From Bradyrhizobium tropiciagri (GTDB lineage: Bacteria; Pseudomonadota; Alphaproteobacteria; Rhizobiales; Xanthobacteraceae): 64,000 nt of DNA. How positions within the stretch are numbered: the first letter of the stretch is position 1; every line of letters begins with the position of its first letter. This document shows, in pieces, positions 9,710 through 18,235 of the stretch. Location: positions 372,001 through 436,000 of the forward strand of contig NZ_JAFCKH010000001.1 in assembly GCF_018130505.1 (NCBI RefSeq), in the 5' to 3' direction. Under the pieces are notes generated by a model that was given only the letters and a program-made list of their open reading frames with translations, was not told where the DNA came from and made no database searches. A program made the translations under genes and the position numbers.

Positions 9710-12424
9710 ATGGCCAGTCAGAGCCGCGACCCTGAAAAACGACCCTCGCCGGATGCGCTGCTCGAGGCAGCGCGCCGGGAGACCGACCGTTCCGGACGGC
9801 TGAAGATATTCATCGGCGCCGCGCCCGGGGTCGGCAAGACCTACGAGATGCTCTCGAGCGCCCACGCCCGCCTCAAGGCGGGCGTCGACGTCGTGATCGG
9901 CGTCGTCGAGACGCATGGCCGGGTGGAGACCGAGGCACTGGTGAAGGGCCTCGAAGTGGTGCCGCGCAAGCGGCTCAGCTATCGCGACCAGGGCCTTGAG
10001 GAGATGGACCTCGACGCCGTGATCGCGCGGCGCCCGCAGCTCGCGCTGGTCGATGAGCTCGCGCACACCAATGCGCCGGGCAGCCGGCATCCGAAGCGCT
10101 ATCTCGACGTCGAGGAACTGCTGTCGCACGGCATCGACGTCTACACCGCGATCAATATCCAGCATATCGAAAGCCTGAACGACGTGGTCGCGCAGATCAC
10201 CCATGTGCGGGTCCGCGAGACAGTGCCAGACTCCGTGATCGATCGCGCCGACGCCATCGAGCTGATCGACCTCACGCCGGACGATCTGATCCAGCGGCTG
10301 AAGGAGGGCAAGGTCTACGTGCCGCGGCAGGCAGAGCGGGCGCTGGAGCATTATTTCTCGCCGGGCAACCTGACCGCGCTGCGCGAGCTGGCGCTGCGCC
10401 GTACCGCCGAACGGGTCGACGAGCAGTTGCTCAACCACATGCAGGCCAATGCGATCGCCGGCCCATGGGCGGCGGGTGAGCGCATCCTGGTCTGCGTCAG
10501 CGAGGATCCGCGCGCGGCCGGCCTCGTGCGCTACACCAAGCGCCTTGCCGACCGGCTGCATGCGCAATGGACCGCGATCAGCATCGAGACGCGGCGCAGC
10601 CTGCAACTGACCGACGAGCAGCGCGACCGGCTTGCCGACACCATGCGATTGGCTGAAGCGCTCGGCGGCGAGGCGCTCACCATTCCCGGCGTCGGCCGCC
10701 GCATCGCCGACGACATCATCAATTTCGCGCAAGCCAACAACATCACCCAGATCATCATCGGCAAGTCCACCCGCTCGCGCTGGTTCGAACTGACACGTGG
10801 CTCCGTCGTGCACGATCTGGTGCGCCGCGCCGGTAACATCAGCGTCAATGTGATCGCCGGCGACGAGGGGCCGGTCGGCAAGGCGGTGGTGCGGACCGCG
10901 CAGCGGCAGGAGGCGTTCAACCCGCGGCCCTATCTGATGTCGCTGCTGCTGGCGGCGATCGGCCTTGCCGCGGCCAAGCTGATCCAGCCGTATTTCGGCA
11001 TCGAGAATGTCGACCTTGTCTTTCTGACCGCGGTCGTCAGTGCGGCGGCGCGCTACGGGCTGTGGCCGTCGCTGCTGGCGAGCGTGTTCGCCTCGCTGTG
11101 CTACAATTTCTTCTTCCTGCCGCCGGTCTATACGTTCACCATCACCGATCCGACCAATGTGGCGGCGTTCTTCTTCTTCATGCTGATCGCGCTTCTGGTC
11201 TCCAATGTCGCGGCGCGAGTGCGCGTCCAGGCCGACACTGCGATCGGCCGCGTTCGCACCACCGAGTCGCTCTATGCGTTCAGCCGCAAGCTCGCCGGCA
11301 CCGCGACGCTCGACGACGTGCTGTGGGCGACCGCCTACCAGATCGCCCTGATGTTGAAGGTGCGCGTGGTGCTGCTGCTGCCGGAAGACGGTGTGCTCAC
11401 GGTCAAGACCGGCTATCCGCCCGAGGACCAGCTCGACAAGGCCGATATTGCCGCCGCCAGTTGGGCCTGGGGCAACGACCGCCCGGCCGGCCGAGGCTCG
11501 GACACGCTGCCCGGGGCGAAGCGGCTGTTCCTGCCGATGCGCACCGGCCGCGGCCTGATCGGCGTGATTGGCATCGACGACGACCGTACCGGACCGCTGC
11601 TCACGCCGGACCAGCGCCGGCTGCTCGACGCGCTGGTCGACCAGGGTGCGCTTGCGATCGAGCGCGTGCTGTTGGTCGAGGACATGGACCGCGTCAAGCG
11701 CACGGTGGAATCCGACCGCTTGCGCGGCGCGCTGCTGACCTCGATCTCGCATGATCTCAAGACGCCGCTCGCCTCGGTGCTCGGGTCTGCCTCGACGCTG
11801 CGCGATCTCGGCGCCAATCTGACCGACGCGCAGAAGCACGACCTGCTCGCCACCGTGATCGACGAATCCGAGCGGCTGAATCGATTTATCGCCAATCTGC
11901 TCGACATGACCAAGCTGGAGTCCGGCGCGATCGTGCCCAATACCGCGCGCCACGATATCGGCGAGATCGTCGGCAGCGCCTTGCGCCGCGCCGCCAAGAT
12001 CCTGGTGCATCACAAGGTGTCGCTGGATCTTGCCGCCGACTTGCCGATGCTGGAGCTCGACGCCGTACTGTTCGAGCAGGTGCTGTTCAACCTGCTCGAC
12101 AATGCCGCGAAATACGCGCCGGCGGACACTACGATCTCGATCCGAAGCACCCGGGACCGTGACAGCGTCACGCTGCAGATCATGGACGAGGGCAACGGCA
12201 TTCCGGCGGCCGAGCTGGAAAGCGTTTTCGACAAGTTCTATCGCGCCGAGAAGGGCGACCATGTCCGTCCCGGCACCGGCCTCGGCCTTGCGATCTCGCG
12301 CGGCTTCGTCGAGGCGATGCGCGGCACGATCTCGGCGGCCAACCGCTCCGACCGGAGCGGCGCCGTCATCACCATACGCCTGCCGGTTACGGCCGCGACC
12401 GACGCACTGGATACTGCTGCATGA
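9710..12424 (+). CDS. kdpD: KdpD, K+-responsive sensor histidine kinase
   Basis: 904 residues. Domains in order: KdpD N-terminal domain with Walker A GAAPGVGKT (residues 36-44); USP-like domain (about 250-380); four-helix DUF4118 membrane block (about 405-510); GAF-like region; HisKA with SISHDLKTP (His about 681); HATPase with the N box NLLDNAAKY and the G box GTGLGLAISRG. It phosphorylates KdpE under K+ limitation or turgor/ionic stress. The start is supported by alignment with the usual KdpD N-terminus. The local ribosome site is poor: GAGG lies almost against the ATG. The stop overlaps the kdpE ATG by four bases (ATGA). Confidence 0.96.
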   Translation: MASQSRDPEKRPSPDALLEAARRETDRSGRLKIFIGAAPGVGKTYEMLSSAHARLKAGVDVVIGVVETHGRVETEALVKGLEVVPRKRLSYRDQGLEEMDLDAVIARRPQLALVDELAHTNAPGSRHPKRYLDVEELLSHGIDVYTAINIQHIESLNDVVAQITHVRVRETVPDSVIDRADAIELIDLTPDDLIQRLKEGKVYVPRQAERALEHYFSPGNLTALRELALRRTAERVDEQLLNHMQANAIAGPWAAGERILVCVSEDPRAAGLVRYTKRLADRLHAQWTAISIETRRSLQLTDEQRDRLADTMRLAEALGGEALTIPGVGRRIADDIINFAQANNITQIIIGKSTRSRWFELTRGSVVHDLVRRAGNISVNVIAGDEGPVGKAVVRTAQRQEAFNPRPYLMSLLLAAIGLAAAKLIQPYFGIENVDLVFLTAVVSAAARYGLWPSLLASVFASLCYNFFFLPPVYTFTITDPTNVAAFFFFMLIALLVSNVAARVRVQADTAIGRVRTTESLYAFSRKLAGTATLDDVLWATAYQIALMLKVRVVLLLPEDGVLTVKTGYPPEDQLDKADIAAASWAWGNDRPAGRGSDTLPGAKRLFLPMRTGRGLIGVIGIDDDRTGPLLTPDQRRLLDALVDQGALAIERVLLVEDMDRVKRTVESDRLRGALLTSISHDLKTPLASVLGSASTLRDLGANLTDAQKHDLLATVIDESERLNRFIANLLDMTKLESGAIVPNTARHDIGEIVGSALRRAAKILVHHKVSLDLAADLPMLELDAVLFEQVLFNLLDNAAKYAPADTTISIRSTRDRDSVTLQIMDEGNGIPAAELESVFDKFYRAEKGDHVRPGTGLGLAISRGFVEAMRGTISAANRSDRSGAVITIRLPVTAATDALDTAA

Positions 12425-13110
12425 ATGCGACGCCCATCAAGGTCCTGGTCATCGACGACGAGCCGCCGATCCGCAAGCTGCTGCGGATGGGGCTCTCCAC
12501 ACAGGGCTACGACATCCTGGAGGCCTCCAACGGCAAGATCGCGCTGGAGATGCTGGCCGAAGGGCCGGCACTGATCATTCTCGATCTCGGCCTGCCCGAC
12601 ATCCAGGGCCATGATCTCCTGCGCATGATCCGCGGCCGCAACGAGAGCGTCCCGATCGTCGTGCTGTCGAGCCGCGGCGACGAGGCGGGCAAGGTGCAGG
12701 CGCTCGACCTCGGCGCCGACGACTACCTGACCAAGCCGTTCGGCATGGACGAACTTCTGGCCCGCCTGCGCGCGGCGCTGCGCCATCAATTGCAGGTGCA
12801 GGGCGAGCGGCCGGTGTTCCGCTCCGGCGATCTCTCAGTCGATCTGGTGCGCCGGATCGTCAAGGTCGGCGACAAGGACATCAAGTTGTCGCCGAAGGAA
12901 TACGACCTGCTGCGCGTCCTGGTGCAGCACGCCGGCAAGGTGCTGACGCACCGCTTCCTGCTGAAGGAATTATGGGACGAGCTGACCGACGCGCAGTATC
13001 TGCGCGTTTATGTCCGCCAGCTGCGCCAGAAGATCGAAGCCGATCCCGAGCGCCCGCAATTCGTGCTGACCGAGACCGGTATCGGCTACCGCCTGCGCGC
13101 CGCGGATTAG
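12421..13110 (+). CDS. kdpE: KdpE, OmpR-family response regulator
   Basis: 229 residues: receiver domain (acidic pocket DDE at 12-14, phospho-acceptor Asp55 in LDLGLPD, conserved Lys in LTKPF) followed by an OmpR/PhoB winged-helix DNA-binding domain ending GIGYRLRA. Phosphorylated by KdpD, it activates kdp transcription. Its likely target is the palindrome at 4673-4689. Translation is coupled to kdpD by a four-base overlap. Confidence 0.96.
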   Translation: MNATPIKVLVIDDEPPIRKLLRMGLSTQGYDILEASNGKIALEMLAEGPALIILDLGLPDIQGHDLLRMIRGRNESVPIVVLSSRGDEAGKVQALDLGADDYLTKPFGMDELLARLRAALRHQLQVQGERPVFRSGDLSVDLVRRIVKVGDKDIKLSPKEYDLLRVLVQHAGKVLTHRFLLKELWDELTDAQYLRVYVRQLRQKIEADPERPQFVLTETGIGYRLRAAD

Positions 13111-13129
13111 CCGCTCACCTTTCGGTCTT

Positions 13130-13195
13130 GTAGCCCGGATGAGCGAAGCGATATCCGGGGATCTTCCCGCATGTCGCTGCGCTCATGCGGGCTAC
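13130..13195. repeat. Palindromic repeat family B, copy 1
   Basis: Starts GTAGCCCGGATGAGCGAAGC and ends in the inverted CTCATGCGGGCTAC. The 66-bp element can fold as a hairpin. The copy at 13359-13425 differs at several positions but keeps both ends. Confidence 0.85.
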
Positions 13196-13358
13196 GCTCC
13201 ATCCCAAATGGCTGTCGAGGCTGCTGCCGGATTTCGGAATATTGGAAGAGTAATGCTGAGTTGCCCGACGTGTCAAGGGCCCAGTCGAGCCTCGGCCGCC
13301 ACCGGCTACTTTGCATGGGGTTGTTTTTCGACATTTGGTAGCCGCGCCCCGACAGCAT

Positions 13359-13425
13359 GTAGCCAGGATGAGCGAGGCGATATCCGGGGTGTGTCCCCGC
13401 ATTTCGCTCTGCTCATGCGGGCTAC
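13359..13425. repeat. Palindromic repeat family B, copy 2
   Basis: Starts GTAGCCAGGATGAGCGAGGC and ends CTCATGCGGGCTAC, in the same orientation as the copy 229 bp upstream. The changes between copies suggest independent insertions or an old duplication. Confidence 0.85.
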
Positions 13426-13491
13426 GCGGACTGCCGTTCTGGAACCTTCGCTCCGGGCGAGGATTGGATTCCCTTACCGGGAGAGCAAACC

Positions 13492-13710
13492 ATGGCAAGA
13501 AAGTATTCGCGCAAGGCATCAAGCGACGTCGAGCGCGTGATGAAGAAACGCAAGGCCGGCACGCTGCGCAGCGGCCGCTCCAAGAAGAAGGTGACGAGCC
13601 GCAAGCAGGCGATCGCCATCGGCCTGTCCGAAGCGCGCGCCAAGGGCCGCAAGGTGCCGAAGAAGACGAAGAAGACTACGAAGAGGCGCAAGACCGCGAA
13701 GAAGCGGTAA
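13492..13710 (+). CDS. Lysine-rich DUF6496-type basic protein
   Basis: 72 residues, more than a third Lys/Arg, beginning MARKYSRKASSDVERVMKK and containing the conserved core GKKVTSRKQAIAIGLSEAR in slightly altered form (KKKVTSRKQAIAIGLSEAR), then a KKTKKTTKRRKTAKKR tail. This matches the small DUF6496 family. The tail resembles histone H1-like bacterial proteins, so nucleic-acid binding is likely. GGGAGAG precedes the ATG. It is convergent with ku, separated by a palindromic repeat. No experimental role is known to me. Confidence 0.8.
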   Translation: MARKYSRKASSDVERVMKKRKAGTLRSGRSKKKVTSRKQAIAIGLSEARAKGRKVPKKTKKTTKRRKTAKKR

Positions 13711-13718
13711 GCTATCCA

Positions 13719-13807
13719 CCCGTCATTGCGAGCGAAGCGAAGCAATCCACCTCACCGCGCATTCGGAAGATGGATTGTTTCGTCGCTTCGCTCCTCGCAA
13801 TGACGGG
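13719..13807. repeat. Palindromic repeat family A, copy 2
   Basis: CCCGTCATTGCGAGCGAAGC at the left and CTCCTCGCAATGACGGG at the right, with a variable centre. Same family as 8957-9043. It lies between the convergent DUF6496 and ku genes, where a bidirectional terminator would be expected. Confidence 0.9.
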
Positions 13808-13815
13808 GTGAAGGC

Positions 13816-14700
13816 TTACCCCGCCTTCCGTCGCCGCGCGGTCGACCGGTGCGCCTTCTTCGCCGCACGACGGGGCGTGGTCTGCCGGCGGGCGGTGGAG
13901 CGTGAGCGGCCCGCACTGCCGCCGCCCTTCAGGCTCTGCTTCAGCGCATCCATCAGGCTCACCACATTGCTCGGCTTCTCCTCGCGCTCGGTGGCCTTGA
14001 TCGGCTTGCCGGCGGCCTTGCGGCGGACCAGCGCCTTCAGCGCGGTCTCGTACTCGTCCTTGAACTTCGTCGGATCGAAATGCGCGGCCTTGCTGTCGAG
14101 GATGTGGCCGGCGAGCTCGATCATGTCTTTCGTCACTTTCGGGCTCTTGATGTCGTCGAAATAGTCGCCGGCATCGCGTAGCTCATAGGGGTAGCGCAGC
14201 GTGGTGCCGAGCAGGCCCTTGTCGAGCGGTTCGATCGCGATGACGTGCTCGCGGTTGGTCAACACGATGCGCGCCAGCGCGACGCGGTCCTGGTCCTTCA
14301 TGGCGTCGCGGATCACCGCAAAGGCGTCAGCGCCGGCCTTGCCGTCGGGACGGATGTAATAGGGATGGTCGAGATAGCGCTTGTCGATCTCGCCCTCGGG
14401 CACGAAGCTGTCGATGTCGATGGTGTGGTTGCTCTCGATCTGCACCGCCTCGAGCTCGTCCTTCTCGATCTCGACATATTTGCCCTTGCTGACCTCGTAG
14501 CCGCGGCCCTTCTGGTCGCCCTCGACGATGTCGCCGGTCTCGGCATCGACCATCTGCTGCTTCAGCCGGTTGCCGGTCTCGCGGTTGATCATGTGGAAGC
14601 GGGTCTTCTCGACCGCGGTCGAGGCCGGATAGAGCGCCACGGGGCACGACACCAGCGAGAGTTTGAGCGTGCCTTTCCAGTAGGCGCGGGGAGCGGCCAT
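13816..14700 (-). CDS. ku: Ku, DNA-end-binding protein of bacterial NHEJ
   Basis: 294 residues. The ATG at 14700 (MAAPRAYWKGTLKLSLVSCP) is preferred over an upstream in-frame start at 14826: it gives the standard Ku N-terminus and has GGAGA just upstream. The Ku core (about residues 5-255) includes RFHMINRETG and the YYIRPDGKAG region. A basic Ser/Arg/Lys-rich tail follows, typical of rhizobial Ku, which adds DNA binding. Ku rings load on double-strand ends and recruit LigD, whose gene is divergent with only 103 bp between. An exact GGAAC-N16-CGTT motif lies upstream on this strand, suggesting EcfG stress control. Confidence 0.95.
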   Translation of the reverse strand: MAAPRAYWKGTLKLSLVSCPVALYPASTAVEKTRFHMINRETGNRLKQQMVDAETGDIVEGDQKGRGYEVSKGKYVEIEKDELEAVQIESNHTIDIDSFVPEGEIDKRYLDHPYYIRPDGKAGADAFAVIRDAMKDQDRVALARIVLTNREHVIAIEPLDKGLLGTTLRYPYELRDAGDYFDDIKSPKVTKDMIELAGHILDSKAAHFDPTKFKDEYETALKALVRRKAAGKPIKATEREEKPSNVVSLMDALKQSLKGGGSAGRSRSTARRQTTPRRAAKKAHRSTARRRKAG

Positions 14701-14725
14701 GATCGTCTCCAAACAACTTGAGTTT

Positions 14726-14750
14726 GGAACTTGAACGGATACCGTGGGTT
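14726..14750 (+). promoter_or_regulatory. Candidate EcfG-like promoter of ligD, one mismatch
   Basis: GGAAC (14726-14730), 16 bases, GGTT (14747-14750) on the plus strand, about 54 bp before the ligD start. It overlaps the opposite-strand ku motif, so the two promoters interlock. The first -10 base deviates from CGTT, but GTT is kept. Confidence 0.45.
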
Positions 14751-14758
14751 TTGGTTCC
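14734..14758 (-). promoter_or_regulatory. Candidate EcfG (general stress) promoter of ku
   Basis: On the minus strand GGAAC (14758-14754), 16 bases, then CGTT (14737-14734), about 34 bp before the ku ATG. This is an exact match to the GGAAC-N16/17-CGTT form known for EcfG/RpoE2 sigma factors of alphaproteobacteria. NHEJ genes are reported to be RpoE2-dependent in Sinorhizobium meliloti. Here the call rests on motif and position. Confidence 0.65.
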
Positions 14759-14803
14759 TGATCGGCCGCGCGGGCGGCGGCCGTCGTTTGTGCCGAGGTC
14801 GAC

Positions 14804-17458
14804 GTGCCGCTGAGAAACCTGTCCACCTACCGCAAGAAACGCGATTTCGAGAAGACCAGCGAGCCGTCGGGCGAGGTCGAGGTCGCGCCCGCCAAGCAGC
14901 GGCGTTTCGTCATTCAGAAGCACGATGCGACGCGGCTGCACTACGACTTCCGGCTCGAATTCGACGGCGTCTTCAAGTCCTGGGCGGTGACGCGCGGCCC
15001 CTCGCTCGATCCGCACGACAAGCGGCTGGCCGTGGAGGTCGAGGATCATCCGCTCGACTACGGCGATTTCGAAGGCACGATACCCGAGGACCAGTATGGC
15101 GGCGGCACGGTGCAGCTCTGGGACCGCGGCTTTTGGCAGTCCGACGATCCCGAGCGCGGCTTCAAGAAGGGCGATCTGAAGTTCACGCTGGAAGGCGAGA
15201 AGCTGCACGGCAGCTGGGTGCTAGTGCGGATGAAGAACGACCGCAATGGCGGCAAGCGTACCAACTGGCTCTTGATCAAGCATCGCGACGAATACGCCGT
15301 CGACGGCAACGGCGAGGAGATTCTCGCGGAGGACCGCTCCGTCGCCTCCGGCCGCTCGATGCAGCAGATCGCGGCCGGCAAGGGCAAGGCACCAAAGCCG
15401 TTCATGCTGGCCAAGGGCAACGGCAAGGCCGATGCCGTCTGGCAGTCCAACCACGGCATGGCCGCGGAGGCGCGCGGACTGACCAAGGCGCCGTCCCCCA
15501 AAGAACAGCTGAAGGCGCGGCCGGCGGCGAAGCCGAAGCAGGTTTCGGAGATGCCGGACTTCGTCTCGCCGCAACTCTGCGCCGCGGTCGAGAGCCCGCC
15601 CAATGCCACGGGCTGGTGCCACGAGATCAAGTTCGACGGCTACCGCATGCAGCTGCGGGTCGAGGATGGCGAGGCCGTGCTCAAGACCCGCAAGGGGCTC
15701 GACTGGACCGGCAAGTTCGGTGCAATCGCGAAGGAGGCGAGCCGGCTGCCGGATGTCCTGATCGACGGCGAGATCGTCGCGCTCGACAACAACGGCACGC
15801 CGCATTTCTCGACACTGCAGGCCGCATTGTCGGACGGCAAGACGGACAGCCTGATCTTCTATGCGTTCGACCTGCTGTTCGAGGGTACCACCGATCTGCG
15901 CCCGCTGCCGCTATCCGAGCGCAAGGCGCGGCTTAAGCGGCTGCTCGAGGCGCGCAAGGGCAAGAACCCTGTGATCTGCTATGTCGAGCATTTCGAGGAG
16001 CGCGGCGAGGCCGTGCTGGAATCGGCGCGCAAGCTCGATCTCGAAGGCATCGTCTCCAAGCGGCTCGACGGCGCCTATCGCGCGGGTCGCTCCGACGACT
16101 GGACCAAGGCGAAGATCCGCGCCGGCCACGAGGTGGTGATCGGCGGCTGGAAGTCCACCAACGGCAAATTCCGCTCGCTGATGGCCGGCGTCTATCGCGG
16201 CGATCATCTGGCCTTCGTCGGCATGGTCGGCACCGGCTTCGGCGCGGACACGGTCCGCCGCATCATGCCGGCGTTGCAGGCGGCTGCGGCAGACAAGAGC
16301 CCGTTCGGCGGCAAGGATGCGCCGAAGAAGACCCGCGACGTGCACTGGCTGAAGCCGGAGCTGGTTGCCGAGATCGAGTTCGGCGGCTGGACCGATGCCG
16401 GCAATATCCGCCAGGCGGCGTTCAAGGGCCTGCGCCAGGACAAGCCGGCGCGCGAGGTGGAGGCCGAGACGCCGGTCGCAACCAGGGTGGTAAGGCCGAT
16501 GGCCAAAGGGATCGCAAAGACGAGCGCGGCGCAGACCAAAGGCGCGGGCAAGGCCTCCAGCACGGTGATGGGTGTCGTCATCTCGCATCCGGACAAGGCG
16601 CTGTGGCCCGATGCCGGCGACGGCGCGGCGGTGACCAAGCTCGACCTCGCAAACTATTTCGAGGCGGTCGGCGAGTGGATGATCGGCTACCTCAAGGGCC
16701 GGCCGTGCTCGATCGTGCGCGCACCCGACGGCATCAAGGGCGAGACCTTCTTCCAGCGCCACGCGATGGCCGGCACCTCGAAGCTGCTCAAGCTCGCCAA
16801 GGTGTCGGGCGATCGCAAACCCTATCTGCAGATCGACCAGGTCGAGGGCCTTGCGGCCGTCGCGCAACTCGGCGGGCTCGAGTTGCATCCGTGGAATTGC
16901 GCGCCGGACGCCTATGACACGCCGGGCCGGCTGGTGTTCGATCTCGATCCGGCGCCGGATGTTGCGTTCTCGGACGTGGTCGAGGCCGCCAAGGACATGC
17001 GCCAGCGGCTCACCGCGGTCGGTCTCGAAAGCTTCTGCAAGACCACCGGCGGCAAGGGCCTTCATGTCGTGACGCCGCTGCTCTCAGGCGCCAGGGACAA
17101 GGTGACGTGGAAGGAGGCCAAGGCGTTCGCGCAGGCCGTCTGCCAGTGGATGGAGCAGGACGATCCCGAGCGCTACCTGATCAACATGTCGAAGGCCAAG
17201 CGTCAGGGAAAGATCTTCCTCGACTATCTGCGCAACGATCGTCTTTCGACCGCCGTCGCTGCGCTGTCGCCGCGGGCGCGCCCGGGTGCCACGGTGTCGA
17301 TGCCGCTGACCTGGACGCAGGTGCGCGGCGATCTCGATCCGAAGAAATACACGGTGCGTACCGTGCCTGCGCTGCTGGCGAAGAGCAAGGCGTGGGACGG
17401 TTATGAGGATGCCGCGGCGTCGATCAAGGCGGCGATGAAGAAGCTTGGAGCACAGTAG
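14804..17458 (+). CDS. ligD: LigD, multifunctional ATP-dependent DNA ligase
   Basis: 884 residues with a GTG start and GAGG upstream. Three domains in the order phosphoesterase, ligase, polymerase. The phosphoesterase metal residues are all present (His40, His46, Asp48, Arg50, His82). The ligase nucleotidyl-transfer Lys is in EIKFDGYR (about residue 276). The primase-like polymerase carries the catalytic pair in FDLDP (Asp713 and Asp715). It processes, fills and seals broken ends bound by Ku. A Pro/Lys/Ala-rich linker separates ligase and polymerase (about 560-600). Divergent from ku. Confidence 0.97.
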   Translation: MPLRNLSTYRKKRDFEKTSEPSGEVEVAPAKQRRFVIQKHDATRLHYDFRLEFDGVFKSWAVTRGPSLDPHDKRLAVEVEDHPLDYGDFEGTIPEDQYGGGTVQLWDRGFWQSDDPERGFKKGDLKFTLEGEKLHGSWVLVRMKNDRNGGKRTNWLLIKHRDEYAVDGNGEEILAEDRSVASGRSMQQIAAGKGKAPKPFMLAKGNGKADAVWQSNHGMAAEARGLTKAPSPKEQLKARPAAKPKQVSEMPDFVSPQLCAAVESPPNATGWCHEIKFDGYRMQLRVEDGEAVLKTRKGLDWTGKFGAIAKEASRLPDVLIDGEIVALDNNGTPHFSTLQAALSDGKTDSLIFYAFDLLFEGTTDLRPLPLSERKARLKRLLEARKGKNPVICYVEHFEERGEAVLESARKLDLEGIVSKRLDGAYRAGRSDDWTKAKIRAGHEVVIGGWKSTNGKFRSLMAGVYRGDHLAFVGMVGTGFGADTVRRIMPALQAAAADKSPFGGKDAPKKTRDVHWLKPELVAEIEFGGWTDAGNIRQAAFKGLRQDKPAREVEAETPVATRVVRPMAKGIAKTSAAQTKGAGKASSTVMGVVISHPDKALWPDAGDGAAVTKLDLANYFEAVGEWMIGYLKGRPCSIVRAPDGIKGETFFQRHAMAGTSKLLKLAKVSGDRKPYLQIDQVEGLAAVAQLGGLELHPWNCAPDAYDTPGRLVFDLDPAPDVAFSDVVEAAKDMRQRLTAVGLESFCKTTGGKGLHVVTPLLSGARDKVTWKEAKAFAQAVCQWMEQDDPERYLINMSKAKRQGKIFLDYLRNDRLSTAVAALSPRARPGATVSMPLTWTQVRGDLDPKKYTVRTVPALLAKSKAWDGYEDAAASIKAAMKKLGAQ

Positions 17459-17487
17459 AAAGCGAGGTTAGCCTCTTGCTGAACTGC

Positions 17488-17574
17488 GTAGGGTGGGCAA
17501 AGCGAAGCGTGCCCACCATTCTTGCACCGCCTCGTGAAGGTGGGCACGGCGCGTCGCGCCTTTGCCCACCCTAC
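17488..17574. repeat. Palindromic repeat family C
   Basis: Begins GTAGGGTGGGCAAAGCG and ends CTTTGCCCACCCTAC, with an internal GTGCCCACC / GGTGGGCAC pair, so it folds as a double hairpin. It lies between the convergent ligD and DUF3309 genes, as expected of an element tolerated at operon ends. Only one copy is visible here. Confidence 0.85.
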
Positions 17575-17589
17575 GAGGATTGCGGGTAT

Positions 17590-17754
17590 CTACAGCCTCC
17601 CGAGCAGCAAGAGGATCAGCAGGATCACGATCACCAGGCCCAGTCCGCCGCCGCCGTAATAGCCGGTGCCGTAGAACGGACCGCCGCCGATGCCGCTGAA
17701 GCCGCCAAGCAGCGCGATCACCAGAATGATCAGAATGATGGTTCCAATTGACAT
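17590..17754 (-). CDS. DUF3309-type 54-residue glycine-rich membrane protein
   Basis: Starts MSIGTIILIILVIALLGG, has a Gly/Tyr-rich loop (GGGPFYGTGYYGGGG) and a second hydrophobic helix VIVILLILLLLG. This is the DUF3309 pattern, a tiny two-helix inner-membrane protein common in alphaproteobacteria. The ATG at 17754 has GGAG upstream; longer in-frame starts would add an unrelated polar stretch. An EcfG-like motif is centred about 65 bp upstream. Function unknown, probably a stress-envelope role. Confidence 0.88.
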   Translation of the reverse strand: MSIGTIILIILVIALLGGFSGIGGGPFYGTGYYGGGGLGLVIVILLILLLLGRL

Positions 17755-17806
17755 TTCAGGTCTCCTCAGCCCGCGGGCCTTTCGATCTCTGCCCTTCGGC
17801 TGGGAA

Positions 17807-17831
17807 AACAAACCGCAACTTCGAAGGTTCC
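17807..17831 (-). promoter_or_regulatory. Candidate EcfG-like promoter of the DUF3309 gene
   Basis: On the minus strand GGAAC (17831-17827), 16 bases, TGTT (17810-17807), about 53 bp before the start codon. One base differs from GGAAC-N16-CGTT and the GTT core is intact. Confidence 0.45.
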
Positions 17832-17920
17832 GGATTTGGCGGTGCCATAAAACTGTGTGATTCTTCCGTTTTTGGTGGAACAGAACTACATCAAGCAAAT
17901 CCAAGCAGGAGGTTCGTGCG

Positions 17921-18229
17921 ATGTCGGCGCCACTGATCGTTTCGATCCCGCATAGTCTCGGCCGCGACGAGGCGATGCGTCGCATCAAGACCGGCCTGTC
18001 GCGCGCGACGGCGAGCTTGCCCGTGGTCAACGTCGACGAGGAGCGTTGGGACGACAACCGCATGGACTTTCGCGTCCGCGCGCTGGGTCAGGTGGCGGTC
18101 GGGCATGTCGATGTCGAGGACGCCACTGTCCGCGTGGAGGTGACGTTGCCCTGGCTGCTGCAGGGCTTCGCCGAAGCGGCGCAGGCGGCGATCCAGAAGC
18201 GCGGGCAGCTGCTGCTGACCAAGCGCTGA
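17921..18229 (+). CDS. Polyhydroxyalkanoate-granule-region family protein
   Basis: 102 residues, MSAPLIVSIPHSLGRDEAMR with a PHSLGRDEAxRRI motif and a C-terminal LPWLLQGFAEAAQAAIQKRG helix. This matches the small polyhydroxyalkanoic-acid-system family (PHA_gran_rgn). Such proteins are often encoded near PHA genes, but none are visible here, so the family name should not be read as function. An excellent AGGAGG lies before the ATG. It is divergent from the DUF3309 gene and convergent with treY, with only 6 bp between stops. Confidence 0.8.
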   Translation: MSAPLIVSIPHSLGRDEAMRRIKTGLSRATASLPVVNVDEERWDDNRMDFRVRALGQVAVGHVDVEDATVRVEVTLPWLLQGFAEAAQAAIQKRGQLLLTKR

Positions 18230-18235
18230 GGCCGG

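Larger units (their letters stand above)
13111..13491. other. Gene-free stretch carrying two palindromic repeats
   Basis: The 381 bp between kdpE and the DUF6496 gene hold two copies of repeat family B (13130-13195 and 13359-13425) and no credible gene. Frames that cross it have no ribosome site and change with the repeat sequence. The first repeat, 20 bp after the kdpE stop, may serve as a transcription end. A GGAAC occurs at 13440-13444, but no GTT element stands at the right distance. Confidence 0.6.

Noticed and set aside
9698-12262. 854-codon minus-strand open frame opposite kdpD
   Set aside because: Shadow of kdpD, which has all expected domains.
13421-13491. EcfG promoter before the DUF6496 gene
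   Set aside because: A GGAAC is present at 13440-13444 but no GTT element occurs at 16 or 17 bases.
13311-13811. 166-codon frame across repeats and the DUF6496 gene
   Set aside because: Runs through three palindromic repeats and shadows the DUF6496 frame.
14701-14826. Longer N-terminus for Ku
   Set aside because: The extra 42 residues run through both EcfG-like motifs and lack a ribosome site; the standard Ku start is at 14700.
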